Virus record (IMG/VR): IMGVR_UViG_3300034374_004935
Location: 19,639-83,638 of that record
Direction: 5' to 3' (one strand)
DNA from: a virus
DNA length: 64,000 bases
Positions 20,755 through 30,100 of the stretch are shown piece by piece. Made by a program: the position numbers and the translations under genes. Under the pieces are notes generated by a model. It saw only the letters and a list, made by a program, of their open reading frames with translations, did no database searches and was not told where the DNA came from. Numbering within the stretch: position 1 is the stretch's first letter; the number at the start of each line of letters is the position of its first letter.

Positions 20755-21936
20755 ATGACAAAAAAAATATTAGATTTATCAGATTGTTTTGATTCAAATA
20801 TGGATCATAGATCAGGAGAAGTAGATTATCTCTACTATAGTAGCAGACATAGCTATGTGTATATTTATGACAAAGAAGTATTAAGTAATGTTACAGATTC
20901 TATATCAAAAAATAGTTATACTCCAAATATTGGAGATGTTCTTTATATTGGTGCAGGTGCTAATGTTCCTAGAGTAAAATTAAAAAATCTTTTACTAGAT
21001 AATGCTTCTAAAACTACTAATAAGTTTAAAGATGCTACTCATATATTTGTAGATCCAAGTCTCGGTAAATTAAGAGATTATGAGTGGAAATATCATGTTA
21101 CTAAAGAACAAGTTGTGACTTTTGTAACTCAAGCTGAAGTTCATAATTATATAGACATAAAAGAACGAGATGAATTATTAAAACTTTTAGAGCCATATAA
21201 AGATGAAGACAATATAATCGTTAATTCTTATATATCTAGAATGATTAGTAATAGACCTAGTGGATTATATGGAGGTGTTCCTGTATCTAAAAATGTACAT
21301 ACATATCGAAGTTATAGTTATTATTTTATTAAAGAAGATTACGTAGAGTTATATGAATATATTTTAAATAATCTCGATAAAGTATATAATTATACAGAAT
21401 TGCTCCCTCATATTAACGGTGAAGAAACTATTACTATGGATGAAAATGTATATAAGCAAGTTCATAATATGTTTAATAGTGATGATACTGATAATCATGT
21501 ACTAGCTATGGAGATTATGGCTAATTGTAATTATAAAGAATCTATGATGTATCTTTTGTTGTTACTAAATGATTGGACCCATCAAATAGATAAAAATCCT
21601 ACTAAAAGACATGTTAATTTTAAATCTTTCTTAGGTTATTTTAATATGACTCCTAGTAATTTCTATTTAGACCACAATTCAATAATTAGTATGCTACTTG
21701 ATAGAAAAGTTTTAACTGTAGATATGTTGGATTATATTCTTAATAAATATAAAGACCAATTTGTATATCATAATGATCATTTTAAAGTTCAGAATATTAC
21801 TCTAAGTCCTGAGATAGCTGAAGCATTAAATATAGATTATGTGAGAGAAATTACTCCTAGATATACAGTTAAAGAAGTAGAAATAAAAGATGAAGTAGAA
21901 ACCGAAATACCTGACGAATTTCGTTGGATTGAATAA
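20755..21936 (+). CDS. Unknown protein, 393 aa
   Basis: No known motif is recognised. The N-terminal 60 residues are rich in Tyr, Ser and Asp (VDYLYYSSRHSYVYIYDKE); the middle is helical with an LLL-rich segment (MMYLLLLLNDW) and a TKRHVNFKSFLGYFNM stretch; the C-terminus is acidic. It follows the MoxR ATPase by 6 nt, so it may be a partner of the ATPase/VWA pair, or one of the lineage-specific replication-block proteins of these phages. Confidence 0.7.
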   Translation: MTKKILDLSDCFDSNMDHRSGEVDYLYYSSRHSYVYIYDKEVLSNVTDSISKNSYTPNIGDVLYIGAGANVPRVKLKNLLLDNASKTTNKFKDATHIFVDPSLGKLRDYEWKYHVTKEQVVTFVTQAEVHNYIDIKERDELLKLLEPYKDEDNIIVNSYISRMISNRPSGLYGGVPVSKNVHTYRSYSYYFIKEDYVELYEYILNNLDKVYNYTELLPHINGEETITMDENVYKQVHNMFNSDDTDNHVLAMEIMANCNYKESMMYLLLLLNDWTHQIDKNPTKRHVNFKSFLGYFNMTPSNFYLDHNSIISMLLDRKVLTVDMLDYILNKYKDQFVYHNDHFKVQNITLSPEIAEALNIDYVREITPRYTVKEVEIKDEVETEIPDEFRWIE

Positions 21937-21948
21937 AAACAAAACGCT

Positions 21949-22446
21949 ATGGTAAGTGAGATTAAATTAGAATTTCCTGAATTCATAACTCATATACCTG
22001 TTAGTAAGAAAAACTGGGTCAAGATTGGTTATAATAAGATTCATGCATCTGTGCACTATACAACTAGGGCAGCTCTTGTAGCTGCCATGCACGGATATAT
22101 TGAAAAACATATACCAGACAATCTAAGTATTGACACCCCCGTAGAAACAAAACTAACAGTATATGCGCCTATAAATTATGGAGTTATGAAAATGATAAAA
22201 GATAAAGAAACAGGAAAAAGAAAGACGAGTTGGAAACCAGCAGCCGATGATTACAAACCTAATTGGGATATAGGCAACCTAGCTCTCATATGGATTAAAT
22301 GTCTAGATGATGTGTTAATAAAGAAAGGTATATTACCTGATGACACTGTAGAATTCTTAAGACGTACTCAATATGAGTTTGTGCCTGTTAGAAATTTGAA
22401 GAACAGAAAATTAGTTTATAAAATTAAATCAATTAAAAGAAGATGA
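21949..22446 (+). CDS. RusA-like Holliday junction resolvase
   Basis: 165 aa. The segment DYKPNWDIGNLALIWIKCLDD (101-121, minus its first residues) contains Asp107, Asn110, Lys117 and Asp120/121, followed by GILPDDT with Asp131/132. This spacing of D..N, K, DD and DD matches the RusA family, whose conserved aspartates bind the catalytic magnesium. It should cut branched replication or recombination intermediates before packaging. It overlaps the next gene by 4 nt (ATGA). Confidence 0.75.
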   Translation: MVSEIKLEFPEFITHIPVSKKNWVKIGYNKIHASVHYTTRAALVAAMHGYIEKHIPDNLSIDTPVETKLTVYAPINYGVMKMIKDKETGKRKTSWKPAADDYKPNWDIGNLALIWIKCLDDVLIKKGILPDDTVEFLRRTQYEFVPVRNLKNRKLVYKIKSIKRR

Positions 22447-23462
22447 TCGATTACCAAACAATAAGTGCTCTTAATCAAAGCACTCTAAAAAAGATTTTGA
22501 TTAGTCCACAAGAATATATTAAAGCTAAAGAAAGACAGCTAGCAAAAGATGAATCTACTGAGCAGCATTTTGTCTTTGGTTCTTTAGTAGACTCATTGCT
22601 TACAGAGACTAAACAAGATTTTGATAACAAGTATGCTGTGATTCCTGATACAACAGGAGTTACTGACACAATTAGTAGAATAGTGCAAGGTGTGTATCAA
22701 GATAGAGTAGCTACTGGGCTAGAAATTTTAGATCTAGAAGAATACTATGATGATATATTACAACATTGTCAATATGAGAATTATCAAAGTAATTGGAAAG
22801 AAGAGACTAGAGTTAATAAAATCATAGCTCAAGGTTCTAAATATTTTGAAATTCTTAAAGAGACAGATGGTAAAACTATTGTTACTGAGACTGACTATGC
22901 TAAAGCAGTTAATTGTGTTATGGCACTTCGATCAGACAAATTTACTGGACCTTATTGTCAAAAGAAATCTAGCGACGATCATATTGAAATCATAGATAAA
23001 CATGTTGTACAATTTAAGTATAGCGGTCTAGAATTCAAAGGTGAAATAGATAGAATTATTGTTGATCATAAAAATCAAACAATAACTCCAATTGACTTTA
23101 AGACTACAGGTAAATCTGTTCTTAATTTTGAAAATAGTTTCTGGCATTTTAGGTATGATTTTCAAGCAGCTGTTTATGACTTAGGTTTGCATTTAGACAA
23201 ATCTGAAAGATTGCAAAAATATTACCAAAACGGTTATTCTATAAATAGATTTCTATATATTGTTGTAGAAACACATTTAAATAATAATCCTATGGTATTT
23301 GAAATTACTAAAACTGTACTCGAAGTTGGCATCAAAGGCAACAAAGAGTATGAAGGTTTTAATAAAGCAATCGAAAGGTATAAATATGCTACAGAAAATG
23401 ATGCTTGGGATTACCCAATGGAATATTATAAACAAGGTAAAAATGTAATAAGCGTAGAGTAA
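22443..23462 (+). CDS. PD-(D/E)XK nuclease, RecB/Cas4-like
   Basis: 339 aa. The start ISALNQSTLKKILISPQEYI and HFVFGSLVDSLL are the N-terminal signature of the RecB/Cas4-type phage exonuclease family. The catalytic core shows GEIDRI (Asp203) and PIDFKTTGKS (Asp218, Lys220), then FRYDFQAAVYDLGL with the usual Q..A.Y helix. It probably acts as a 5'-3' exonuclease to produce single strands for the Sak4-like annealing protein. Confidence 0.85.
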   Translation: MIDYQTISALNQSTLKKILISPQEYIKAKERQLAKDESTEQHFVFGSLVDSLLTETKQDFDNKYAVIPDTTGVTDTISRIVQGVYQDRVATGLEILDLEEYYDDILQHCQYENYQSNWKEETRVNKIIAQGSKYFEILKETDGKTIVTETDYAKAVNCVMALRSDKFTGPYCQKKSSDDHIEIIDKHVVQFKYSGLEFKGEIDRIIVDHKNQTITPIDFKTTGKSVLNFENSFWHFRYDFQAAVYDLGLHLDKSERLQKYYQNGYSINRFLYIVVETHLNNNPMVFEITKTVLEVGIKGNKEYEGFNKAIERYKYATENDAWDYPMEYYKQGKNVISVE

Positions 23463-23464
23463 TT

Positions 23465-24073
23465 ATGAAGTATACAAAAACTGCAACTTTTTTGTTCCCT
23501 CTTCTAAACGTACCAAAGTCTTTGTTTGATTGTCATATTACAGATAGCTGGGGTCGACTTAAACATAAGTCTCGATTCTTAAATGCTTTTCTAGCTAATA
23601 CTACAATTAGTAAATACAAAGAAGAAAATTATATACACGTATTAGTAAGAGGTTATAGAGATACAGATTTTGAAAAATTTCATAGTACTATTCAAGCTTT
23701 TCCAAACTTTATAGACGAGTATGATATTAAAGAATGCACTGTGTTTATCTTTAGTATACCTACTGATTATCAACGTGATTTTGATTTATTAATTAACGGT
23801 AAGTATTCAGAGATAACAGCCAATAGTAAGAAGCTAATTCTAGCTAATCACTATTTTTCTGGTAAGTCTTATACATTACCGTTAATATTAAACAAAGCAA
23901 TTGTTTTAAAAGAAAGTTGGGAAGAGCGCTTAAGTAACCCTACTTCTCCTGCATATTTATATGATCAAGAAGTATGGCCTATTATTAACTGCGCTAAAGA
24001 AATCTTAACAAATGAAGTAATTTCTAATTATACACAAAAAAACAAACTAACCCCGACGGGAGACTTCTTTTAG
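23465..24073 (+). CDS. Unknown protein, 202 aa
   Basis: A soluble protein with a mixed fold (FPLLNVPKSLFDCHITDSWG; HVLVRGYRDTDFEKF; ECTVFIFSIPTDYQRDFDLL). It follows the exonuclease by 2 nt. The stop codon lies inside the first hairpin of the terminator region at 24058-24141. Conserved-type replication-block protein by context only. Confidence 0.7.
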   Translation: MKYTKTATFLFPLLNVPKSLFDCHITDSWGRLKHKSRFLNAFLANTTISKYKEENYIHVLVRGYRDTDFEKFHSTIQAFPNFIDEYDIKECTVFIFSIPTDYQRDFDLLINGKYSEITANSKKLILANHYFSGKSYTLPLILNKAIVLKESWEERLSNPTSPAYLYDQEVWPIINCAKEILTNEVISNYTQKNKLTPTGDFF

Positions 24074-24141
24074 TCTCCCATAGTGGTTATGCAGTTTAGA
24101 TTATATTAATCTGATGGGGCTCTAGAAATAGGGCCCTTTTT
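24058..24141 (+). terminator. Multi-hairpin terminator region
   Basis: Four hairpins in a row: GGGAGACT (24058-24065) / AGTCTCCC (24072-24079); CATA / TATG (24079-24091); AGATTA (24098-24103) / TAATCT (24107-24112); and GGGCTCTA (24117-24124) / TAGGGCCC (24129-24136) with a GAAA tetraloop and TTTTT after it. The last is a strong intrinsic terminator. The first overlaps the end of the upstream coding region. Confidence 0.8.
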
Positions 24142-24153
24142 ATTTTTAATCCT

Positions 24154-25017
24154 ATGACAAAACTTATAAAGAAAATTAATAGAAAATCTATGTTGATTAG
24201 ACCTTCTGGTAGATCAACAGATTTTATTTCACCTAGCTTCGGCTATGGCTGCTTGTATGATTGCAGCTATTGCTACATGAAGCGTCATAAACCAAAAGGT
24301 TTAGACATTGCAGAAAATATAGAAGATATATTAACTGTTGTAAATAATCATGCATATTTTACACCTGTCGATAAACCTAATCAAACACATCCTGTGTTGA
24401 CTACTTATGACATCAGCTGTAACGAAGACTTCGCTCTGCATGCTAAGTTCTATGATTGGCAAAAGATATTTGAATTCTTTAAGAACCATCCTTTGGCTAT
24501 GGGTTCATTCGCTACTAAATATGTTAATCCTGACTTTATTAGTTATGATCCTAATAAGAAGATTAGAATTAGATATAGTCTTATGCCTCAACATATGAGC
24601 GATAAACATGAGCCTAATACATCTAAGATACTTGACAGGATTAAAGCTGTTGACGCATTTATAGATGCAGGTTATGAGGTACATCTTAATTTTAGTCCCG
24701 TGATTGTATACAAAGGTTGGCGTAAAGATTATAAAGAATTGTTTGAGATGGTAAATGAGTATATCGATTACAAGGACGAAGTACTCGCAGAAGTTATCTT
24801 TCTTACTCATAATAAAAAGAAACATTTGGCTAATCTTAAGAATCACGCTGAAGCAGAAAAAGATTTATGGATTCCCGAAATTCAGCAAAATAAAATATCG
24901 CAATATGGTGGCGAAAATCTAAGATATGAGTTATCTTTAAAGAAGAAATTCATAGAACAATTTACTGCTATCCACGACAGTATAATTCCTTGGAATAAAA
25001 TTAGGTACATCTTTTAA
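24154..25017 (+). CDS. Radical SAM protein, spore-photoproduct-lyase-like
   Basis: 287 aa. The iron-sulfur motif is GCLYDCSYCYM with Cys33, Cys37 and Cys40 (CxxxCxxC). Further on, RIRYSLMPQHMSDKHEP, ILDRIKAVDAFIDAGYEVHL and FSPVIVYKGWRKDYKELF match the order of conserved segments in spore photoproduct lyase-type radical SAM enzymes (substrate-binding strands, AGY, GW..Y). SPL repairs UV-made thymine dimers in DNA. A phage copy could repair or modify phage DNA, but the substrate cannot be read from sequence. It is preceded by a strong terminator, so it probably has its own promoter. Confidence 0.75.
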   Translation: MTKLIKKINRKSMLIRPSGRSTDFISPSFGYGCLYDCSYCYMKRHKPKGLDIAENIEDILTVVNNHAYFTPVDKPNQTHPVLTTYDISCNEDFALHAKFYDWQKIFEFFKNHPLAMGSFATKYVNPDFISYDPNKKIRIRYSLMPQHMSDKHEPNTSKILDRIKAVDAFIDAGYEVHLNFSPVIVYKGWRKDYKELFEMVNEYIDYKDEVLAEVIFLTHNKKKHLANLKNHAEAEKDLWIPEIQQNKISQYGGENLRYELSLKKKFIEQFTAIHDSIIPWNKIRYIF

Positions 25018-25030
25018 AATTAAAAAACTC

Positions 25031-25321
25031 ATGACAGAAAACAGGAACGTTGAAGACACAAACATTGATCTCGTAATTAAAGGAGAAAACCATGAAAAAG
25101 ATTTTAATCTAGAACAGTTTTATAACAGCAAAAATAAACAGATTGCTGCTAAAGACGTTAATGCTGAAATTCAAAGATTAAAAAGTACTCTTACTGGTAA
25201 TCTTTTAGATGATGCAGAAATCCAACAACAAATCTATGCATTAAAATTAATTGTTAATCCTCAGATAGCATTTAAACCTGAGTTAGATGAAGATGATGAT
25301 TGCTTATATTGTGGATCATAA
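25031..25321 (+). CDS. Unknown acidic protein, 96 aa
   Basis: Acidic at both ends, with a helical middle (AAKDVNAEIQRLKSTLTGNLL) and a CLYCGS end that could be half of a zinc site. It follows the radical SAM gene by 13 nt and is the last plus-strand gene, ending just before the shared terminator. A small partner of the radical SAM protein is conceivable. Confidence 0.6.
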   Translation: MTENRNVEDTNIDLVIKGENHEKDFNLEQFYNSKNKQIAAKDVNAEIQRLKSTLTGNLLDDAEIQQQIYALKLIVNPQIAFKPELDEDDDCLYCGS

Positions 25322-25324
25322 AAG

Positions 25325-25350
25325 AAGGGGACTAATATGTCCCCTTTTTT
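25325..25350. terminator. Bidirectional terminator between the convergent blocks
   Basis: AAGGGGAC (25325-25332) and GTCCCCTT (25339-25346) form a perfect 8-bp hairpin with a TAATAT loop, with T on the 3' side and A on the 5' side, so it can stop transcription in both directions. It separates the plus-strand replication block from the minus-strand late block. Confidence 0.85.
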
Positions 25351-26194
25351 ATTTGTGTTTGTAGTGAATCTTTCCTCGGTAGATCACGAAGCCTTTCTGA
25401 GATTCTTTGACTTCTTGTCCCGATAAGTTGTAGTAATTAAAAGATTCTGGTTTGCGATAAACATACACAGGATACCAAGATTGTGTAGTGCCGTCTATAT
25501 CGGTTTCTTTAAGTTGATAGTAAGTAGTATTATATAAGATACTATTATCTATATATTCATATTCTTGCAAGCTTGTAGAAAAACCTGCAGCTGGTATATG
25601 AGCTATCTTATTCCAATTTGAAGTATCCATTGCTCTATATAACGAAAAATAATCAGAATTGTTTTCAGATGCTGTGGACCAAGTTAACTTTGTTCCGTCG
25701 TCTAATAACTCTGCTTTAAAATCTAAAAGTTCTACAGGCAATGGAGTTACGTTTAATATGTCAAAGAAATCTACATGTGCGTATTTATTCTTAAGACCTC
25801 CGTTACCGTACGTAAGTAAATCAAATGTTATACGAGTAACAGTATTAGGAATGGTAAGCTGATAAAGGCCGTTAAGATTAGTAATGTCATAGAAAGACCA
25901 AGCACCATCGAAAAGGTAGAGTCTAAACTCATCCCCGTTACGGATAGAACACTCCTGATACCAGAGTATATCCACTTGTCCATACGAAGTAAGATCGTAT
26001 ATAGGCGATTCAAAAATGTACCAAGTATCTGTGACATAAGTCCCACTAATATTATAACACAAAGAGCCACTATGCGAACCAGTATTACCGCCAGGGCTAG
26101 TCCACTCACCAGGCTGATCAAAGCTATCAAACGGTTCTGATATTTGGCCATAAGCTGTAAATGTAGATAATAATATAATTAATAACAACCTCAT
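25349..26194 (-). CDS. Secreted protein with T9SS-like C-terminal sorting domain
   Basis: 281 aa. A signal peptide (MRLLLIILLSTFTAYG) is followed by a beta-sandwich-like domain to about 148. Next comes the Bacteroidetes linker module: LPVELLDF (152-159), WSTASE (172-177), YYQLKETDIDG (225-235). The last 31 residues, with NLSGQEV (256-262) and KGFVIYRGK (267-275), match the type A sorting domain of the type IX secretion system. In the host the protein would cross the outer membrane by T9SS and may be surface-attached or released. It is the last gene of the late block and overlaps the phosphoesterase gene by 4 nt. It probably came from the host. Role unknown; surface masking or host-cell attachment are possibilities. 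Confidence 0.75.
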   Translation of the reverse strand: MRLLLIILLSTFTAYGQISEPFDSFDQPGEWTSPGGNTGSHSGSLCYNISGTYVTDTWYIFESPIYDLTSYGQVDILWYQECSIRNGDEFRLYLFDGAWSFYDITNLNGLYQLTIPNTVTRITFDLLTYGNGGLKNKYAHVDFFDILNVTPLPVELLDFKAELLDDGTKLTWSTASENNSDYFSLYRAMDTSNWNKIAHIPAAGFSTSLQEYEYIDNSILYNTTYYQLKETDIDGTTQSWYPVYVYRKPESFNYYNLSGQEVKESQKGFVIYRGKIHYKHK

Positions 26195-27081
26195 AATGGA
26201 AATTTACATGAATCTACTTGTCTGTCGTGTCTATCTATATTCTCTGCTCTAATTCTTTTATAATCTATAGTAAGAATTCTACCTCCTGTAGGTTTAACTG
26301 GAGCTCCTCTTTCTACATGCCACCCCTTGCTACCTGCTCCATATTCCTCTTTGTACGTGCCTGTGAGCATCATGTGAAGTTGTTTTTGACAATGTCTATA
26401 TACACTAGATCCTTGGACACAAACATCTCTTACATCATTCCTAGCTGCATTCTCATGTATATGACCCATAGTAAATACATCAAAGTCTTCATACATTTCT
26501 AAAGCTCTAGTAAGGTTAAGTGCTCCTTTAGTTACAACACCTCCTCCACCTGATCCGTGGAAATACTTTATCTTAATAGCTCTTGTAGAGTCTCTACCAT
26601 TTTCTTTTTTTCTAAGAGCTTGATTTATAATAAACCATCCACCATATCCTCCTGTCATTACATTGGTGTTATTCTTAAGATTAAGCATCTTAACAAATCT
26701 AGCTAATATGTCTGTTTCTTGCCATTTGATAATGGCAGTTTCATGATTTCCATAGCCTATTACTGTAAGAAGATGTGCATAAGGACTCCACCATTCTACA
26801 GCTGTCTCTACTATTGAATCTAAGTATTTAGCATTATTGTGTTCAGGGCGTATATCAGATTTGTTTCTTCTGTTATCTCCTCTACCTTGCATTAAACAAA
26901 AGAAATCCCCATTAACCATAATAGGGATTGAGTTGTCTAAGCAAAAGTCTAAATCATTTTTTAAAAGTTTCCAATCACATTTAGGATTATCCCAATGGAT
27001 GTCTGATAACATAGCAATTTTTGCCCTAGTACCATCGAGTTTTAACTCATGGATATTATCAGCATGTTTAATAAGTTTCAT
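26191..27081 (-). CDS. Calcineurin-like metallophosphoesterase
   Basis: 296 aa. The two-metal motifs are in order: LSDIHWDNP (Asp27, His29), VNGDF (Asp59), YGNHET (about 115), FHGSGGG and MGHIHEN near residue 210. These are all the ligands of the calcineurin-like family, which includes nucleases (SbcD/Mre11) and phosphatases. Length and lack of extra domains leave the substrate open; DNA or a nucleotide is likely in a phage. It lies downstream of the giant virion genes with a 60-nt gap. Confidence 0.85.
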   Translation of the reverse strand: MKLIKHADNIHELKLDGTRAKIAMLSDIHWDNPKCDWKLLKNDLDFCLDNSIPIMVNGDFFCLMQGRGDNRRNKSDIRPEHNNAKYLDSIVETAVEWWSPYAHLLTVIGYGNHETAIIKWQETDILARFVKMLNLKNNTNVMTGGYGGWFIINQALRKKENGRDSTRAIKIKYFHGSGGGGVVTKGALNLTRALEMYEDFDVFTMGHIHENAARNDVRDVCVQGSSVYRHCQKQLHMMLTGTYKEEYGAGSKGWHVERGAPVKPTGGRILTIDYKRIRAENIDRHDRQVDSCKFPL

Positions 27082-27141
27082 TGTGTTTTGTATTTATCGC
27101 GTCCCTAATATACGAAACTTTGTTTTAAGTAAAAAATTTGC

Positions 27142-30100
27142 CTAGTTCCACCCATTATACATGTCTTGTTCATTTTCTAGCTCTTCTATACCTTGTAATA
27201 GAATCTCCTCTCTTTCTCCTTCTGTATAAGCATCCCAATTTCTAACAGGAGACGGTCCTAAAGTTTGCTTTAACCATTTTATAAGAGAGTATTGCTTTTC
27301 AGGGTCATTAGAAAGAACGTTAGCAAAGAATCCATCACCTACTAATTGCTTGTAGAATTTGTTTTTCTCTCCAGGATATTGAAATTCATATATATTTTTC
27401 CATCCAAAAGGTATTTTCTTTTGAGCCCATTTAGATCTTCTAGATTGCCCTTCGTAAGGTCCACTTTCAATTGCTGTACCATCAAATAAATCTGTAAGGT
27501 CTGTCCAACCTTTAAGCATTTTTGTACCTACCACAGGCTCATCTATAAGGTCTGTAAGAGTTGCAGGACTCCAAGGAGCTGACTGTTCCATTAATACCCT
27601 GTTCATGATTAATGAAGTAAATTGTATAACAAATTGATCTTCATCATCTTCGTCTGCAAACTTCTGTGCTAATCCTGCTAAGAACGAGACTAGTATTGCA
27701 GCAAACATATCTATTACAGATTTTTTAACTCCTCTTCTTTGTGCTTTAGTCATTCCGTCATACACAGAATGTGCTGCCATAAGATCTCCTCCTTTCATAG
27801 CTTTAAAAACACTAGGAAGATATTGTCCAAAAAATGCTCTATAGTGTCCTATTTCTTCTTCACCTGTTATCCAACTTGTTTTTTGAGTCTGCATCTTAGC
27901 ATCGATTAAGTTAACGAACCAACCACGGTGCATTAAAAGGAAGTCTCCTGCAGAAGTTCTTGCTAGCTTACCTTTATCAGTAGCTCCTAGTAAACCGTCT
28001 ATATTATTACTAACATATTCTATCTTACCCTTTACTGCATTTAATAGTCCATCATTAATGTACTGTTTCATGCCTTTTTTTATCCTCAATTGATTGTTAA
28101 CAACTTCATAAGCATTGTATAGACTTTTTTCTCTAAGAGCTTCCCATTCTTTTTGTACAGATTTCTCATGGGCTTTGTCGGCTTTTCTAGATTTTCCGTA
28201 TTCTATTCCTTTTTTAGTAGCTGTTTTTCTTAAGAATTGTTCTTTAGTAATAAAATTGCCATCGTATAATCTGTAGTTATCATATACTCCTAAAGAGATT
28301 CTAGATTTTAATCCGTAATCTCCTGTAGCATATGTAACATACATTAAATCTCCGCTAGCTAATTTTTTTGTTAACCTAGATTTATCTGTCTCATATAACA
28401 TAGAATCTAAACTAACAACTCCCATATCCTGGTTAAGAAGATGCATCTTGCTACTTTGTTTATTAGACCCTATTTCTCCTATAACAGTTCCTATTTCTTT
28501 TAAGAATTCTATTCTTGACCAATTTTTACTTTCAGCAGTAATATATAAACCAGTAGAACCTTCTATAATAGAATCGATAGATCCTTTAATGTAACCTGCT
28601 AAAGATGTAGGCACATTAAATGCAAGGTTATTGTTTCTAATATATGAAGCTATACCTGATGTTAGTTTTGTAATACTTACAGTTTTATTTGTGCCTGGTA
28701 TAGTATACTCAGCAGTCTGCCTTTGTTGACCATAAACTAAACTGTCAATCATTTCTTTAACAGTAGCGTATTCCATACTTGCTTCAGATGCTACCTTTTC
28801 TTTTATGTTTCCTCTTCTAACACTATAGTATTCTTTATCTTTTAAAGAAAATAGTATGTTGTTTACATCAGGAGAAATTTTTGTCATCTGATAAAAATTC
28901 TCTGCCATCTCTGCAAACATTACAAAAGCTCTTCCGAAATCAGTAGTTAATTTAGAAGGGTCATCTAATTCTCTTGTAAAGTAAATTGGAACTGTTTCTT
29001 TATCAAGTTCTCTTAACTCACCGAATTGAGTATCATCTTGTTCAATCATTACTCCTTCTCTAGCAACTTCTTTTATTCTAGTAAGAATATTTCCGTCTGC
29101 TCTAAATAATCTATCTAAAGTACTCTTCATCATAGAAGGACGCATGTAAAGCAACTGATCCGTTTGAAATCCTGCAGGTAATTTTGCAAGAGCTTCTCTT
29201 TTTACTCTCATCAAAGTTTCATAATGAAGTCTGAATTTCTCATCTTTCATTAATTTTGCAAAATTCTTATTCTTATAACTATCGTTAGGAACTTGTTTAT
29301 ACTCTTGTCTGATATAATATCCTTGTTTTTTTTTCTCAGCTATATCACTTTCATTTACCCAAATAGGATCTCTATTTGAATTTCTAAGTTTCATTAATAC
29401 TTGAGTAGTTAAATTGCCTTCTTCATTTATTATATCTTTTTTAGCATCTACTTTAATACTAACAGCATTTTTAATATACCAACCTTCCCACATCTTAGCA
29501 TATGCGGCAGCTTGTTCTGCTGTAAAGAAATTTTTATTTATTAAACTAGGATCTCCTTCTCCAGTTTCTGGGTCTACGTAACCTAATTTCTCAGCTACTT
29601 TTTTTCTAAACTTTTCTCTTTCTTTATAAAATTTAGAATAGTTATAATCTGCTACCATATAATGGGTAGGCTTATTGCCGTCCATCTCTATGAGATCTTC
29701 TTGTTTATATTTACTTAAGAATAAAGTCTGGGAAGCTAATACATCTCTAGCAGTACTTACGGCAAATCTTTTAACATTATTATAAGCATCATAAATAAAT
29801 TTATGTACTGATCTAATAACAGCTGACTTAGCATTTTTAAAGTTACCTGTATAATATTTAAACCAATCAAAGAATTTTGTTTGCATAGCTTCAAAAGCAC
29901 TCTCTTCATCAAAATCTTTATCTATAACTTCACCATCAGGTGTTCTATTTATTTCTCTAAACTTTTCTTTATTTTTTTCTAATCTTAAAGGTTTTAATCT
30001 GGTTCTAGATTTAGTTATTAAATCTCTTAAACTAGCTACTGCTTCCTCTATATCTGCTCCTTCTTCTCTAGTAACAGTAGATACTCTTACATCTTCTATC

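Noticed and set aside
24058-24141. tRNA in the terminator region
   Set aside because: A D-arm-like small hairpin is present but there is no TTCRANY T arm and no acceptor stem; it is a series of hairpins ending in a terminator.
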